This document shows, piece after piece, positions 53,810-62,774 of a stretch of 64,000 bases of DNA. Position 1 is the first letter of the stretch, and every line of letters starts with the position of its first letter. The DNA comes from Neorhizobium petrolearium (GTDB lineage Bacteria > Pseudomonadota > Alphaproteobacteria > Rhizobiales > Rhizobiaceae): assembly GCF_017873175.1 (NCBI RefSeq), contig NZ_JAGGJW010000018.1:1-64000 (forward strand). The letters are read 5' to 3'. A program made the position numbers and the translations under genes. The notes below the pieces were generated by a model. That model was not told where the DNA came from and made no database searches. It was given only the letters and a program-made list of their open reading frames with translations.

Positions 53810-54973
53810 TCAACCTCCAAGGGTTAGCCAGTCGCCGATCGTCGTCCCGTAACGTTGCGTGGCACGAGCGACCGGACCGGCCGGGTGCTCGCTTGCCGCA
53901 GTCTTCCGGATCTCACGCGGGCTGAGCCCAAACTCGTGGCTGAAAGCGCGGGTAAAATTGGCGGCGACGTCGAAACCGGCCGCCTCCGCGATCTGCGAAA
54001 TCGGCCTGCTATCTGACGGGTTGCTAAGATCTGCATATGCCTGCAGCAATCGACGTTTGCGAATGTAGTTGAGGACGCCCCCGTTCGCTTCGAACAACTG
54101 GTAGAGCCGTGTACGGGAGATACCCAACGCGCGGCACATGACGTCAGGCGTCAAATTATCTGAATGAAGGTTGAGGTGAATGTAGCGATGTGCCCGCTCC
54201 ATCGGGCCCATCGTCTGATCCTGATTGTTATTCAATTTTGTGGACGATGCAGCGCAAGCAACGACCATATCGCCGATCGTTCGTATGATCCGCGGCACCT
54301 CCGCTGCCGTCAAATTGCTCAGGTTCGCTTCCAGGCCGTTGATATAGCTGATGAGCAATTCAGCCAGACTGCCGGAGAGGACCACGTTGTTGGCGTTCTG
54401 AAGAAGACTCGCATCGCCGGCCAACAGTTCATAGGGCAAGAAGACAAACACAGCGATCGAATCGGTTATTCGCCCGCGGTACGGACTGCCGAGAGACCTG
54501 AAAAATATCTCCCCCGGGCCGGTCTCCGTCACATGACGACTGACCTCCGTCCAAGCCCGACCGCTGCGAAGCATACCGACGTTCCAATGGTCGATCGGGC
54601 TCGACCGCAGCATGGCTTGATCTCGGACATAGCTGTATGCCTGCGCGCGCTGCTGGACGATAAGTATGTCGTCGAGACGCCAACCAATCTGTTCGGCGAA
54701 AAAACTGTCGTCCGGTGATCTTTCGTCCGGCAGATGAACATCCACGAGCGGCGCCATATGTGACCGCCACGCCTTGAATTGTTCTTTCGGTGGCAGGTCT
54801 TGTGTCGAAAATCGCAATGGCACCAAAGCAGGAGGGACATCCAAACGATCTTCTTTCTCCTGGGACGGTTCGCGCGGCCAGCGCCGCCGCTCCATGTGGG
54901 TTGGCCATTCCTGTCCCTCGGCGGGTTTATCTCCAGACCCGGACCTCGTAGCCATCCAATTTCTCCAGCGCAT
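53810..54973 (-). CDS. cuxR: CuxR-like AraC-family regulator
   Basis: About 387 residues: an N-terminal extension with RRWPR (R30-R34, an RxxxR motif as in PilZ-type c-di-GMP sites), an AraC_binding_2-type domain (about 60-270) and a C-terminal AraC helix-turn-helix (GISRTRLYQLFEANGG, ISQIAEAAGFDVAANFTRAF). In S. meliloti CuxR is an AraC activator that binds c-di-GMP through a PilZ-like motif and turns on the divergent uxs1 operon; the same arrangement is seen here. The ATG at 54973 has AGGA upstream; the frame opens to a GTG at 55009. Confidence 0.82.
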   Translation of the reverse strand: MRWRNWMATRSGSGDKPAEGQEWPTHMERRRWPREPSQEKEDRLDVPPALVPLRFSTQDLPPKEQFKAWRSHMAPLVDVHLPDERSPDDSFFAEQIGWRLDDILIVQQRAQAYSYVRDQAMLRSSPIDHWNVGMLRSGRAWTEVSRHVTETGPGEIFFRSLGSPYRGRITDSIAVFVFLPYELLAGDASLLQNANNVVLSGSLAELLISYINGLEANLSNLTAAEVPRIIRTIGDMVVACAASSTKLNNNQDQTMGPMERAHRYIHLNLHSDNLTPDVMCRALGISRTRLYQLFEANGGVLNYIRKRRLLQAYADLSNPSDSRPISQIAEAAGFDVAANFTRAFSHEFGLSPREIRKTAASEHPAGPVARATQRYGTTIGDWLTLGG

Positions 54974-55009
54974 AAGCCGATCCTGGCCGTTGAAATTGAG
55001 AGCAGGCAC

Positions 55010-55308
55010 TCGTTTTCACGGCTGAACCTCCGCACACTCCGCCCGGAACAACGGAAGTGGCTGAAACGTCACGTGCATAAGCTTTCTATCATATTCCCTC
55101 TTAAGCAGAAATGTACGGAACGACAATTTTTAGGATGCAGGGATAACGACAATTGCGCCTTGAGGCTGTATCCAATTAAGTAATGGTTAATTCCGAATAC
55201 AAGCCGGGACAGCCAAGCATTCAATTGCCAGAGCGATGCAGTTTTGCAGCACTCTCAATGTGAAACGACACATATCCAAAACAAAAACCAGAACATGGGA
55301 GGATAGTT
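55010..55308. promoter_or_regulatory. divergent control region between cuxR and uxs1
   Basis: About 300 bases, AT-richer than the flanks, without a gene. It contains the direct repeat at 55119-55154 and the GGGAGG ribosome-binding site of uxs1. Confidence 0.6.
55119..55154 (+). promoter_or_regulatory. 10-bp direct repeat, candidate CuxR site
   Basis: Two identical copies of AACGACAATT start at 55119 and 55145, 26 bases apart. AraC-family proteins bind direct repeats with their two helix-turn-helix units; this pair lies in the cuxR/uxs1 gap about 155 bases before the uxs1 start. Confidence 0.45.
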
Positions 55309-56358
55309 GTGAACTATCTTGGTGACATTCGTGCGCGTTCTGCACAAGCTTCGGTCAGTGGCAGGAATTCTTCATCACATAGCCATCAGTCGCGAAAGAG
55401 AATTCTTGTCGCCGGCGGCGCAGGTTTCCTCGGATCACATCTATGCGAGGCGCTCCTGGCCGCCGGCCATCAGGTGATCTGTCTCGACAATTTTTCCACG
55501 GGTCTAAGGCGTAATATCGCTCATCTGAATCACTTCGATGCCTTCGACGTCATCGCCCACGACATCGTGCTGCCCATCGAGCTGGAAGTTGACGAGATCT
55601 ACAATCTCGCCTGCCCGGCATCTCCCCCGCACTATCAATCCGACCCGGTCCACACCACGAAGACCTGCGTGATAGGGTCGCTCAACCTGCTGGAGCTGGC
55701 TGCGCGCACCGGTGCACGCATCCTCCAGGCTTCCACCTCCGAGGTCTACGGGGACCCCAATGTCCACCCGCAGGTCGAAAGTTACTGGGGCAACGTCAAT
55801 CCTTTTGGCCCGCGCTCCTGTTACGATGAAGGCAAGCGTTGCGCAGAGACTTTATTCTTCGACTTTCACAAAAAGCACGACGTCGAGATCAAAGTCGTTC
55901 GCATCTTCAACACATACGGTCCTCGAATGCGCCCGGACGACGGCCGCGTGGTTTCGAATTTCGTCGTCCAGGCCCTGACGGGACAGGATATCACGATATA
56001 CGGCGACGGTTCACAGACCCGTTCGTTCTGCTTTGTCGACGATCTCATCGATGGCTTCATTCGCATGATGGCCTCGTCGGCCTCGCTGACGGGACCGATC
56101 AATCTCGGCAATCCCGGGGAATTCACGATTGGAGAGCTGGCAGAACAGGTGATCGGACTGACCCGGTCCCGGTCGAAAATCATCCATCGCCCGCTGCCCG
56201 CCGACGATCCTCGCCAGCGCCGCCCCGATATTTCGCTCGCCATGCAGGAACTCGGCTGGCGTCCGAATGTGGATTTGGCGAGCGGCCTCGTGCAGACGAT
56301 CGGCCATTTCGATCGCCTTCTCACCCGCGCGACCCCCGAATTGGCGGAGGCGATCTGA
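55309..56358 (+). CDS. uxs1: UDP-glucuronate decarboxylase (UDP-xylose synthase)
   Basis: 349 residues, extended SDR fold. NAD site VAGGAGFLGSHLCEAL, the UXS signature CPASPPHYQSDPVHT, and catalytic Tyr/Lys in SCYDEGKR. It converts UDP-glucuronic acid to UDP-xylose. The start is GTG behind GGGAGG. S. meliloti Uxs1 is a characterised homologue and lies next to cuxR and an epimerase gene in the same way. It overlaps the epimerase gene by one base (TGATG). Confidence 0.92.
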   Translation: MNYLGDIRARSAQASVSGRNSSSHSHQSRKRILVAGGAGFLGSHLCEALLAAGHQVICLDNFSTGLRRNIAHLNHFDAFDVIAHDIVLPIELEVDEIYNLACPASPPHYQSDPVHTTKTCVIGSLNLLELAARTGARILQASTSEVYGDPNVHPQVESYWGNVNPFGPRSCYDEGKRCAETLFFDFHKKHDVEIKVVRIFNTYGPRMRPDDGRVVSNFVVQALTGQDITIYGDGSQTRSFCFVDDLIDGFIRMMASSASLTGPINLGNPGEFTIGELAEQVIGLTRSRSKIIHRPLPADDPRQRRPDISLAMQELGWRPNVDLASGLVQTIGHFDRLLTRATPELAEAI

Positions 56359-57344
56359 TGGGTGCGCCCCGGGTCCTTGTCACAGGTGGTGCCGGCTTTA
56401 TCGGCAGTCACACTGCCAAGTTGCTTCGATCGGAAGGGATCGAGCCGATCGTCTACGACAATCTCACGACCGGGAACCGATCGTCTGTCCGCTGGGGGCC
56501 TTTCATCGAGGGCGACATCCTCGATTCCGACGGCCTGATCGAGGTCATCGAAAAATATGCCCCCGACGCCGTCATCCATTTCGCGGCATCGGCTTATGTC
56601 GGCGAGTCGGTGCAAAATCCTGCAAAATACTACAACAACAATGTCTGCGGCGCATTGTCGCTTGCCGATGCCTGCCGGCAGACCGGGCTTCAGAACATCA
56701 TATTTTCATCGAGTTGCGCCGTCTATGGGATCCCTCTCACACTGCCGATTGATGAGGCGATGCCAAAGGCTCCGATCAATCCTTACGGCAAGACCAAGCT
56801 GATCGGTGAGAATGTGCTCGCCGACTACGCGGTTGCTTTCGGCCTGCGTTACGTCGCGCTGCGCTACTTCAACGCCTGCGGAGCCGATCCGGAAGGCGAG
56901 CTTGGTGAATGGCATTTTCCAGAAACCCACCTCATTCCACGGGCAATGCAGGCTGCAGCCGGCCAGATCCCGCACCTGGAGATCTTCGGTGACGACTACG
57001 ACACGCCGGATGGTACCTGCATAAGGGACTATATCCACGTCGCCGATCTCGCACGCGCCCACGTCCTCGCTTTTGATCATCTCGTGAGAGGCGGGGCAAA
57101 CATCGCTCTCAATCTCGGTACCGGACGCGGTTTTTCCATCAAAGAAGTCTTGCTCATGATCGAGGAAACGACCGGACGCGAGGTTCCGATCGTGATCCGT
57201 CCGCGCCGGCCCGGCGATCCGCCCAGCCTTTACGCGGACCCCGGCTTAGCTCGTGAGACGCTGGGCTTCCAGCCTCAACACTCCGACCTGAAGACCATCG
57301 TGCGGACGGCCGCTCCGTTCTTTGGATTGGAGGTGCGTTCGTGA
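56358..57344 (+). CDS. uxe: GalE-type epimerase, probably UDP-xylose 4-epimerase
   Basis: 328 residues: NAD site VTGGAGFIGSHTA, SSSCAVYG, catalytic Tyr-Lys in NPYGKTK, and RYFNACGADPEGE as in GalE. On sequence alone it is a UDP-glucose 4-epimerase family member. Coupling to uxs1 and synteny with S. meliloti Uxe1 suggest it makes UDP-L-arabinose from UDP-xylose. It overlaps the synthase gene by 4 bases (GTGA). Confidence 0.87.
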   Translation: MGAPRVLVTGGAGFIGSHTAKLLRSEGIEPIVYDNLTTGNRSSVRWGPFIEGDILDSDGLIEVIEKYAPDAVIHFAASAYVGESVQNPAKYYNNNVCGALSLADACRQTGLQNIIFSSSCAVYGIPLTLPIDEAMPKAPINPYGKTKLIGENVLADYAVAFGLRYVALRYFNACGADPEGELGEWHFPETHLIPRAMQAAAGQIPHLEIFGDDYDTPDGTCIRDYIHVADLARAHVLAFDHLVRGGANIALNLGTGRGFSIKEVLLMIEETTGREVPIVIRPRRPGDPPSLYADPGLARETLGFQPQHSDLKTIVRTAAPFFGLEVRS

Positions 57345-59251
57345 GCGAACTTTCAATCGTCAGAGCGACGGATGTCTCGGAGCGCGCCCAGGAGCCGCTG
57401 CTCGTGCCGGTTCTGACTGGGTATCGCCGAGTGGAATATCTTTCCGGGGCGGGCGTGTGGGCCGTTGCTTTCATTTATTTCTGGGCCTGGTGGCTGGAGT
57501 CACGCCATCACATAGACGCGTTCGGCTCCATTATCGTGAGCCTCGTACTGGCCTGGATCACCGTTCTGCCGGCCTATTTCATCATCGTCTTCTACCGGGC
57601 AGCAAAACCAAACGGCCCCTTGCGCCTACCGGCCGGCAGTCGCGTGGCCATGGTCGTGACCAAGGCACCGTCGGAGCCCTTCTCCGTCGTCAGGGAGACA
57701 TTGCAGGCGATGCTTGCCCAGGATGTGCCGCATGATACCTGGATTGCCGACGAGGACCCTTCCGCCGAAACCCTCGATTGGTGCAGCAGGCACGGCGTCT
57801 TCGTTTCGACCCGCAAAGGACGACCCGACTACCACAGGACCTCCTGGCCCAGGCGCACGCGTTGCAAGGAAGGCAATCTCGCCTTCTTCTACGACCATTA
57901 CGGTTACGACCGCTATGACTTCGTGGCACAGCTTGATGCGGATCATGTTCCTGAGCCCGGCTATCTTTTCCAGATGCTGCGCCCCTTCGCCGATCCGAAA
58001 GTCGGCTATGTCTCGGCGCCCAGCATCTGCGATAAGAACGCGTCCGAAAGCTGGTCGGCACGCGGAAGGCTCTACGCCGAAGCCAGCATGCACGGCTCGC
58101 TGCAAGCCGGCTACAATGGGGGGCTGGCGCCGCTGTGCATAGGATCGCATTATGCGGTTCGCACGGCGGCGCTCGGGGAGATCGGTGGCCTCGGCCCGGA
58201 ACTGGCGGAAGACCACTCGACGACATTGATGATGAATGCTGCCGGCTGGCGGGGCGTACACGCCCTCGACGCGATCGCTCATGGCGACGGCCCCAGCACC
58301 TTCAGCGATCTTGTGACACAGGAATTTCAGTGGTCACGAAGCCTCGTCATGCTCCTGTTGCGGTACTCACCCCGCCTTGTCGGCCGGTTGCCGCTCAGGC
58401 TCAAGTTCCAGTTCCTCTTTTCACAGCTCTGGTACCCGCTTTTCGCATTCTTCATGCTGCTCATGTTTGCGATGCCGATCATCGCCCTCGCGCGTGGCGA
58501 AAACTTCGTAACCGTGACCTATCCGGATTTTCTGGCGCATTTCGCACCGCTCTCGGTCATTCTCGTGCTGATGGCTTACCGCTGGCGGGCCAGCGGTTCG
58601 TTCCGGCCCTACGACGCGAAGATCCTGAGCTGGGAATGCATGCTCTTTCTTTTCGCACGCTGGCCCTGGGCAGTCGCCGGCACCTTGGCGGCGGTCTATG
58701 ACTGGTTCACCGGATCGTTCGTCGATTTCCGGGTCACCCCGAAAGGTCGATCGGAAGTCGATCCGTTGCCGCTGCGCGTTCTGGGGCCTTACGTCTTCCT
58801 CGCAGTCGCAGCCGTGCTGCCCGCCCTGGCGATCAATAGCGCCGGAGCGCCCAAGGGGTTCTATCTCTTCACCATCCTGAACGCGGCAATCTACACGCTG
58901 CTGCTGGTGGTCATCGTCGTCCGGCATGCGCGGGAAAACACGATCGCAGCAGCCCCCCGTTTCTACCGTCCGGCAATGGTGACGGCACTCCTGGCGCTTA
59001 TCGCACTGCCGGGGGTTGCAACGACCATACACGGGAAAGACGGGGCCGAGGCGCTCGCCTGGGGAAGTGGGCGCCTGCAGATTTTCGAAGAGCGTTACGC
59101 GGTTGCCGGCGCCGGCAAGGGTGGAGCCGCATTACGCAGGACCATACTGAAGCCACGTTGGATTTCCGTTCCGGCGGAAATCGAAATGAGAACGGAGGCC
59201 GCTCATCCGGATTGGCGGCGTCTAAGCCTGAAGGAGGTTGACAATGCATAG
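57341..59251 (+). CDS. GT2-family membrane glycosyltransferase (polysaccharide synthase)
   Basis: 636 residues: two N-terminal TMs (about 35-85), a cytoplasmic GT2 domain with WIADEDPS, the catalytic LDADHVPE (DxD), AEDHSTTL (TED-like) and QEFQWSRS (Q-x-x-R-W-like), then several C-terminal TMs. This is the architecture of processive synthases such as cellulose synthase, without a PilZ domain. It is the likely polymerase of an arabinose-containing polysaccharide. The GTG start overlaps the epimerase stop. Confidence 0.88.
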   Translation: MSELSIVRATDVSERAQEPLLVPVLTGYRRVEYLSGAGVWAVAFIYFWAWWLESRHHIDAFGSIIVSLVLAWITVLPAYFIIVFYRAAKPNGPLRLPAGSRVAMVVTKAPSEPFSVVRETLQAMLAQDVPHDTWIADEDPSAETLDWCSRHGVFVSTRKGRPDYHRTSWPRRTRCKEGNLAFFYDHYGYDRYDFVAQLDADHVPEPGYLFQMLRPFADPKVGYVSAPSICDKNASESWSARGRLYAEASMHGSLQAGYNGGLAPLCIGSHYAVRTAALGEIGGLGPELAEDHSTTLMMNAAGWRGVHALDAIAHGDGPSTFSDLVTQEFQWSRSLVMLLLRYSPRLVGRLPLRLKFQFLFSQLWYPLFAFFMLLMFAMPIIALARGENFVTVTYPDFLAHFAPLSVILVLMAYRWRASGSFRPYDAKILSWECMLFLFARWPWAVAGTLAAVYDWFTGSFVDFRVTPKGRSEVDPLPLRVLGPYVFLAVAAVLPALAINSAGAPKGFYLFTILNAAIYTLLLVVIVVRHARENTIAAAPRFYRPAMVTALLALIALPGVATTIHGKDGAEALAWGSGRLQIFEERYAVAGAGKGGAALRRTILKPRWISVPAEIEMRTEAAHPDWRRLSLKEVDNA

Positions 59252-60209
59252 CCTGTCAAAAGTAGTAGCCTTGTCGCTAACCAGCCTGTTGCTGTCCGGA
59301 GCCGTGCTCACGGCAACCGCCCCGCGCGGGATTCCCAAAGCGCAGTCACTTGCGATGACCGCGCCATCAAGTACGCCGTCGATCAAGAGGCCGATCGTAA
59401 CCCCTGAATCGATAACCCTCGGCGCCTATGATCCGCATGGCGATTTCGCCGAAGCATCCAGTTCGAAGATTGAACATCTCTTTCTGCCATGGGAAGACGT
59501 CGACCTCTCCACGCTGGCCTTTGCCGATGACTATGCGCAAGCTCGCGGTCGCACCTTACTGATCTCCGTCGAACCCTGGTCCTGGTCGCCCGACTGGCGC
59601 CAGACGTCGCAAGAACTGCTGCACAGCATCTTAAACGGTTCGCGCGACGGCAACATGGCCGCCGTTTGCTCGGCCGCCGCTACGCTGAAAAGTCCTGTCA
59701 TCATAAGGTGGGGCCAGGAAATGGACGAGACGGACAATCAGTTCTCCTGGTCGCACTGGCGTGGTGCGGATTATGTGGAAGCTTTTCGCCGGGTGGTTCG
59801 TGTCTGCAAGGCTCATCTGAAGACGGCCAAATACATGTGGTCGCCCAAGGGCAACGAAGGACTCGAAGCCTTTTATCCTGGCGACGATGTCGTTGACCTT
59901 GTCGGCCTCTCGGTCTTTGGCCTGCAGCAGTACGACAGGGATAAAACCGGCCGTGACCAGACGTTTTCCGAGCGCCTCTCGCCCGGATATGCTCGTGTCG
60001 CGCGCTATGGCAAGCCGGTCATGGTTGCCGAACTCGGCTACGAGGGCGACGACTCGTATGTGCGAAACTGGGCCGAAAGCGTGACGAAGCGATATGCCGA
60101 GTTCCCTGCGCTGAGCGCCGTCATCTACTTCAACGACCGTGAAGTCTACCCGTGGCCAGACGGCTATGGCCGGCCTGACTGGCGGATTGCCCGCCAGACC
60201 ATCAATTGA
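59244..60209 (+). CDS. GH26-like secreted glycoside hydrolase
   Basis: 321 residues: a signal peptide or anchor (about 1-25), then a GH26-like fold with acid/base Glu in IRWGQEMDE and nucleophile Glu in MVAELGYEG. GH26 enzymes are endo-acting on mannans and related polymers. Placed behind a synthase, it probably trims the exported polymer, as BcsZ does for cellulose. GGAGG precedes the ATG at 59244, which overlaps the synthase gene by 8 bases. Confidence 0.85.
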   Translation: MHSLSKVVALSLTSLLLSGAVLTATAPRGIPKAQSLAMTAPSSTPSIKRPIVTPESITLGAYDPHGDFAEASSSKIEHLFLPWEDVDLSTLAFADDYAQARGRTLLISVEPWSWSPDWRQTSQELLHSILNGSRDGNMAAVCSAAATLKSPVIIRWGQEMDETDNQFSWSHWRGADYVEAFRRVVRVCKAHLKTAKYMWSPKGNEGLEAFYPGDDVVDLVGLSVFGLQQYDRDKTGRDQTFSERLSPGYARVARYGKPVMVAELGYEGDDSYVRNWAESVTKRYAEFPALSAVIYFNDREVYPWPDGYGRPDWRIARQTIN

Positions 60210-60227
60210 CCAAGAAGGAACCCAATC

Positions 60228-60737
60228 ATGTCGACAGTTCAAAAAGTGCTTCTTGCAGTCGCATTAGCCGGCGGCGTCGCCACGGCCGCGTCTGCGGCTG
60301 GAACTCGGGAACCCGCCGGGATCGAAACCTCGAAGCCTCTGAGCAATGCGGAAATCTACAAACTCTACGGCCAGAATTCTTGGATCTGGAAAGCTGGCGC
60401 AGGCTATTTTTCAGTAAAGGCGCGCACCTTCACCGCCTGGTCGCGGGAAAATGGGGCAGCGTCCTACGGCATAGGCCGCTGGTTCATCACCGCGCCGGGT
60501 AAACTCTGTTTCAACGCCGATTGGCACGCCAAAAACGGGACGGTAGCGGCAATCACCTGCTTCAGCCACCGCAAGAGGGGAGGCCTGATCTATCAGAAGC
60601 GTGAGCCCGATGGCCAGTGGTACGTTTTCAAAAATGCGCCGGCACAAACGACCGACGAATTCGCAAAGCTTCGGCATGGCGATTACGTGAGCTCGCGACT
60701 GCGGAGCATTGAGGCAATCGTCGGTCAAGGCAAGTGA
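60228..60737 (+). CDS. DUF995-family exported protein
   Basis: 169 residues: a signal peptide (about 1-23, ASAA) and a DUF995 domain (WKAGAGYFSVKARTFTAW, GKLCFNADW). The family is largely confined to rhizobia and linked to polysaccharide loci; its function is unknown. It lies 19 bases after the GH26-like gene and closes the operon. Confidence 0.85.
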   Translation: MSTVQKVLLAVALAGGVATAASAAGTREPAGIETSKPLSNAEIYKLYGQNSWIWKAGAGYFSVKARTFTAWSRENGAASYGIGRWFITAPGKLCFNADWHAKNGTVAAITCFSHRKRGGLIYQKREPDGQWYVFKNAPAQTTDEFAKLRHGDYVSSRLRSIEAIVGQGK

Positions 60738-60881
60738 CGGCGAAGCGAGGATTGCGCGTATTTGAGGCACTATCTGTATCGGTTTGTTTGAGGCTGATGA
60801 TTGCGCGCAACTCTCGCCATTCCACTGATTTTACGAACTTTCATATCAAGCAGCCCTCTCATGTGGCAAACGGAGGCTAGG

Positions 60882-61097
60882 ATGATTACCAGTTGCAAAG
60901 GGAACCTCATCGAACTGAAACTGATTTCGAACTGCAGAAGAGAGGTCGAAATCGCAATGATGGAAATGCTCAATAAACTGGAGAGACGCGGATGGTCTGC
61001 AGCGGAATTGGCACTGGCGCTTGCGGATGCCTCCGAGGATCATGTTATGCTGACCGCGAGGAAAGAACCTGCATCGCATTATGCAGAGCGTCTTTAG
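60882..61097 (+). CDS. small conserved rhizobial protein of unknown function
   Basis: 71 residues with CGGAGG 5 bases before the ATG. An alpha-helical region reads MLNKLERRGWSAAELALALA. The product has no signal peptide or TM. Similar short proteins with GWSAAE-ALALA are recalled from rhizobia, but no function is known. Confidence 0.6.
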   Translation: MITSCKGNLIELKLISNCRREVEIAMMEMLNKLERRGWSAAELALALADASEDHVMLTARKEPASHYAERL

Positions 61098-61192
61098 CTT
61101 GTGAAAGCCAGGCGGCGTGAGCAGTAGCGTCGACCGGGAAACGGTCGCGTCGGTAGATTGAAGCGCGATACCAGGTCATTGGCCTACTGCTC

Positions 61193-61810
61193 TTAATATT
61201 CGCTAAGGCGGGTATAATGCGGGCTCATAAGGTCCTCGATTTGGTTACCGCAGGATTCCAATTGCTCGACGCTCTGCGAAGCCTTGGCCATGGACATGGC
61301 GCCCGAAAAACTGGCCACAATCAAGGTGGCCATTTTTCCAGGGTCAGGGAATTGTGCGAGACCAAGCTCGACATCCTTGCCGATACGCTCGGCAATCGCT
61401 TCTCGCCATTTCTGAAACAGCCTATCGAGTTCCTCTCGGGCCTCAACATCAAGCGTGGAAAGCTCAAGCGCAAGATTGTTCAAAGGGCAACCGGTTATCA
61501 CTTCGGCATCCCTTAATTCCGATCGAACGACGCCGAACATGGCACGCACCCCCTGGAGTGCGTCAGGCGCTGCGAGAAACGGCTCGATGCACGTGCGATA
61601 GACGGCGCGGCCAAGCTGGGTGCGAATGACTTCCAGGAGTAAGTCCCGTTTTGCAGGAAAATGGTGCGCCAGCGCGCCTCCGGACACGCCGGTGATTTGC
61701 CTGATGTCCTGCATGCCAGTGGAGGCATAGCCGTGCTGCATGAAAGCAGCAAACGCATCTTCCGAGATCCGCTCTCTCATTCGAATGGGGTCGTTCCTGC
61801 GTTTGGTCAT
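61193..61810 (-). CDS. TetR-family regulator
   Basis: 205 residues: an N-terminal TetR helix-turn-helix (about 10-55, STGMQDIRQITGVSGGALAHHF) and a ligand-binding C-terminal domain of the LmrA/YxaF-like type (VITGCPLNNLALELS). It is divergent from the NIPSNAP gene, with a clear dyad between them, and so probably represses that gene. Confidence 0.88.
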   Translation of the reverse strand: MTKRRNDPIRMRERISEDAFAAFMQHGYASTGMQDIRQITGVSGGALAHHFPAKRDLLLEVIRTQLGRAVYRTCIEPFLAAPDALQGVRAMFGVVRSELRDAEVITGCPLNNLALELSTLDVEAREELDRLFQKWREAIAERIGKDVELGLAQFPDPGKMATLIVASFSGAMSMAKASQSVEQLESCGNQIEDLMSPHYTRLSEY

Positions 61811-61858
61811 CGCGCTCAAGCCAAAAATATCGACACCCTGATCTAGACGCTTGACAAT

Positions 61859-61878
61859 AACAGGTCAATTAACCTGTT
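61859..61878. promoter_or_regulatory. operator dyad in the TetR/NIPSNAP gap
   Basis: AACAGGT-N6-ACCTGTT is palindromic over 18 of 20 bases. It lies just downstream of a TTGACA (61851-61856), so it would cover the promoter of the NIPSNAP gene. Confidence 0.65.
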
Positions 61879-61890
61879 TTGGAGAACCGA

Positions 61891-62598
61891 ATGTCGGAAG
61901 GTCCTGTTTTTGAATTATGCCACTACCGCCTGAAGCGCGGCAGGCGCGATGACCTCATCGAATTGTTTGAACGCGAATTTATCGAAAGCCAGATTGCCAC
62001 CGGCATGAGCCTGCACGGCATGTATCGTGATTGCGACGATCCCGACGCTTTCGTCTGGGTCCGGTCATTCCCTGACATGCCCTCCCGGGCCAGGTCGCTT
62101 GCAGAGTTCTACGGCGGCCCCGTATGGAAGGCGTTCGGAGCGGCCGCCAATGATACCATGATCAACTCCGACAACGTGCTTCTGCTCCGCTCTGCCGGAC
62201 AACCGCCGTTCACCGCGGCGCGTTCGGCCAATGGCGGCAAACCGCTAGTAACGGTGACGACCTACTCTCTGGCGCCTCGGCGCGAAGACGAATTTGTGAC
62301 GTTTTTCGGCAACTATGTCGCCCCCCTCATGCAGCGAGCTGGTGCACGCAGCGATGCGCGCTTCGTAACCGAACGGAGCGAAAACACCTTCTCCAGATTG
62401 CCGGTTCGCGAGGGAGAAACGGTCTGTGTGCAGGTCAACGCTTTTGAATCGGCACATGCCTATGCGGCATTCGAAGCAGAGCTGGCCGACATCACTGAAT
62501 GGATCAGCGATGTCCAACCCCGCCTGGACCAGTTCGTCTGGCGACAACCGGAGACGATGCGGCTCTTGCCCACACGCAGATCCGCTCATGTCTGGTAA
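61891..62598 (+). CDS. NIPSNAP-family protein
   Basis: 235 residues: two ferredoxin-like repeats (FELCHYRLKRGRRDDLIELF and VTVTTYSLAPRREDEFVTFF) typical of NIPSNAP proteins. No enzymatic activity is established. The strong TetR operator suggests induction by a small toxic or aromatic compound. The ATG at 61891 is used with GGAGA upstream. Confidence 0.85.
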   Translation: MSEGPVFELCHYRLKRGRRDDLIELFEREFIESQIATGMSLHGMYRDCDDPDAFVWVRSFPDMPSRARSLAEFYGGPVWKAFGAAANDTMINSDNVLLLRSAGQPPFTAARSANGGKPLVTVTTYSLAPRREDEFVTFFGNYVAPLMQRAGARSDARFVTERSENTFSRLPVREGETVCVQVNAFESAHAYAAFEAELADITEWISDVQPRLDQFVWRQPETMRLLPTRRSAHVW

Positions 62599-62737
62599 AG
62601 CGTAACCCGCTTCTGGAGCGGCTGAAGCTGCAACATTCAGCTTATCTGCCGTTTCGCCGGAGCCCTCTTACGGTGCGGCCGGCATATCGGTCTCGGAGCT
62701 TGAGTGACACAGTTCACCGGTATCGATTTTGCATTTA

Positions 62738-62760
62738 GCGCGAGATAGTTGTTGTCGCGC
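62738..62760. repeat. hairpin between convergent genes
   Basis: GCGCGA and TCGCGC flank an 11-base loop just past the end of the secretion gene. It may act as a terminator, although there is no T run. Confidence 0.35.
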
Positions 62761-62774
62761 CGCTGTGCCTCAAG

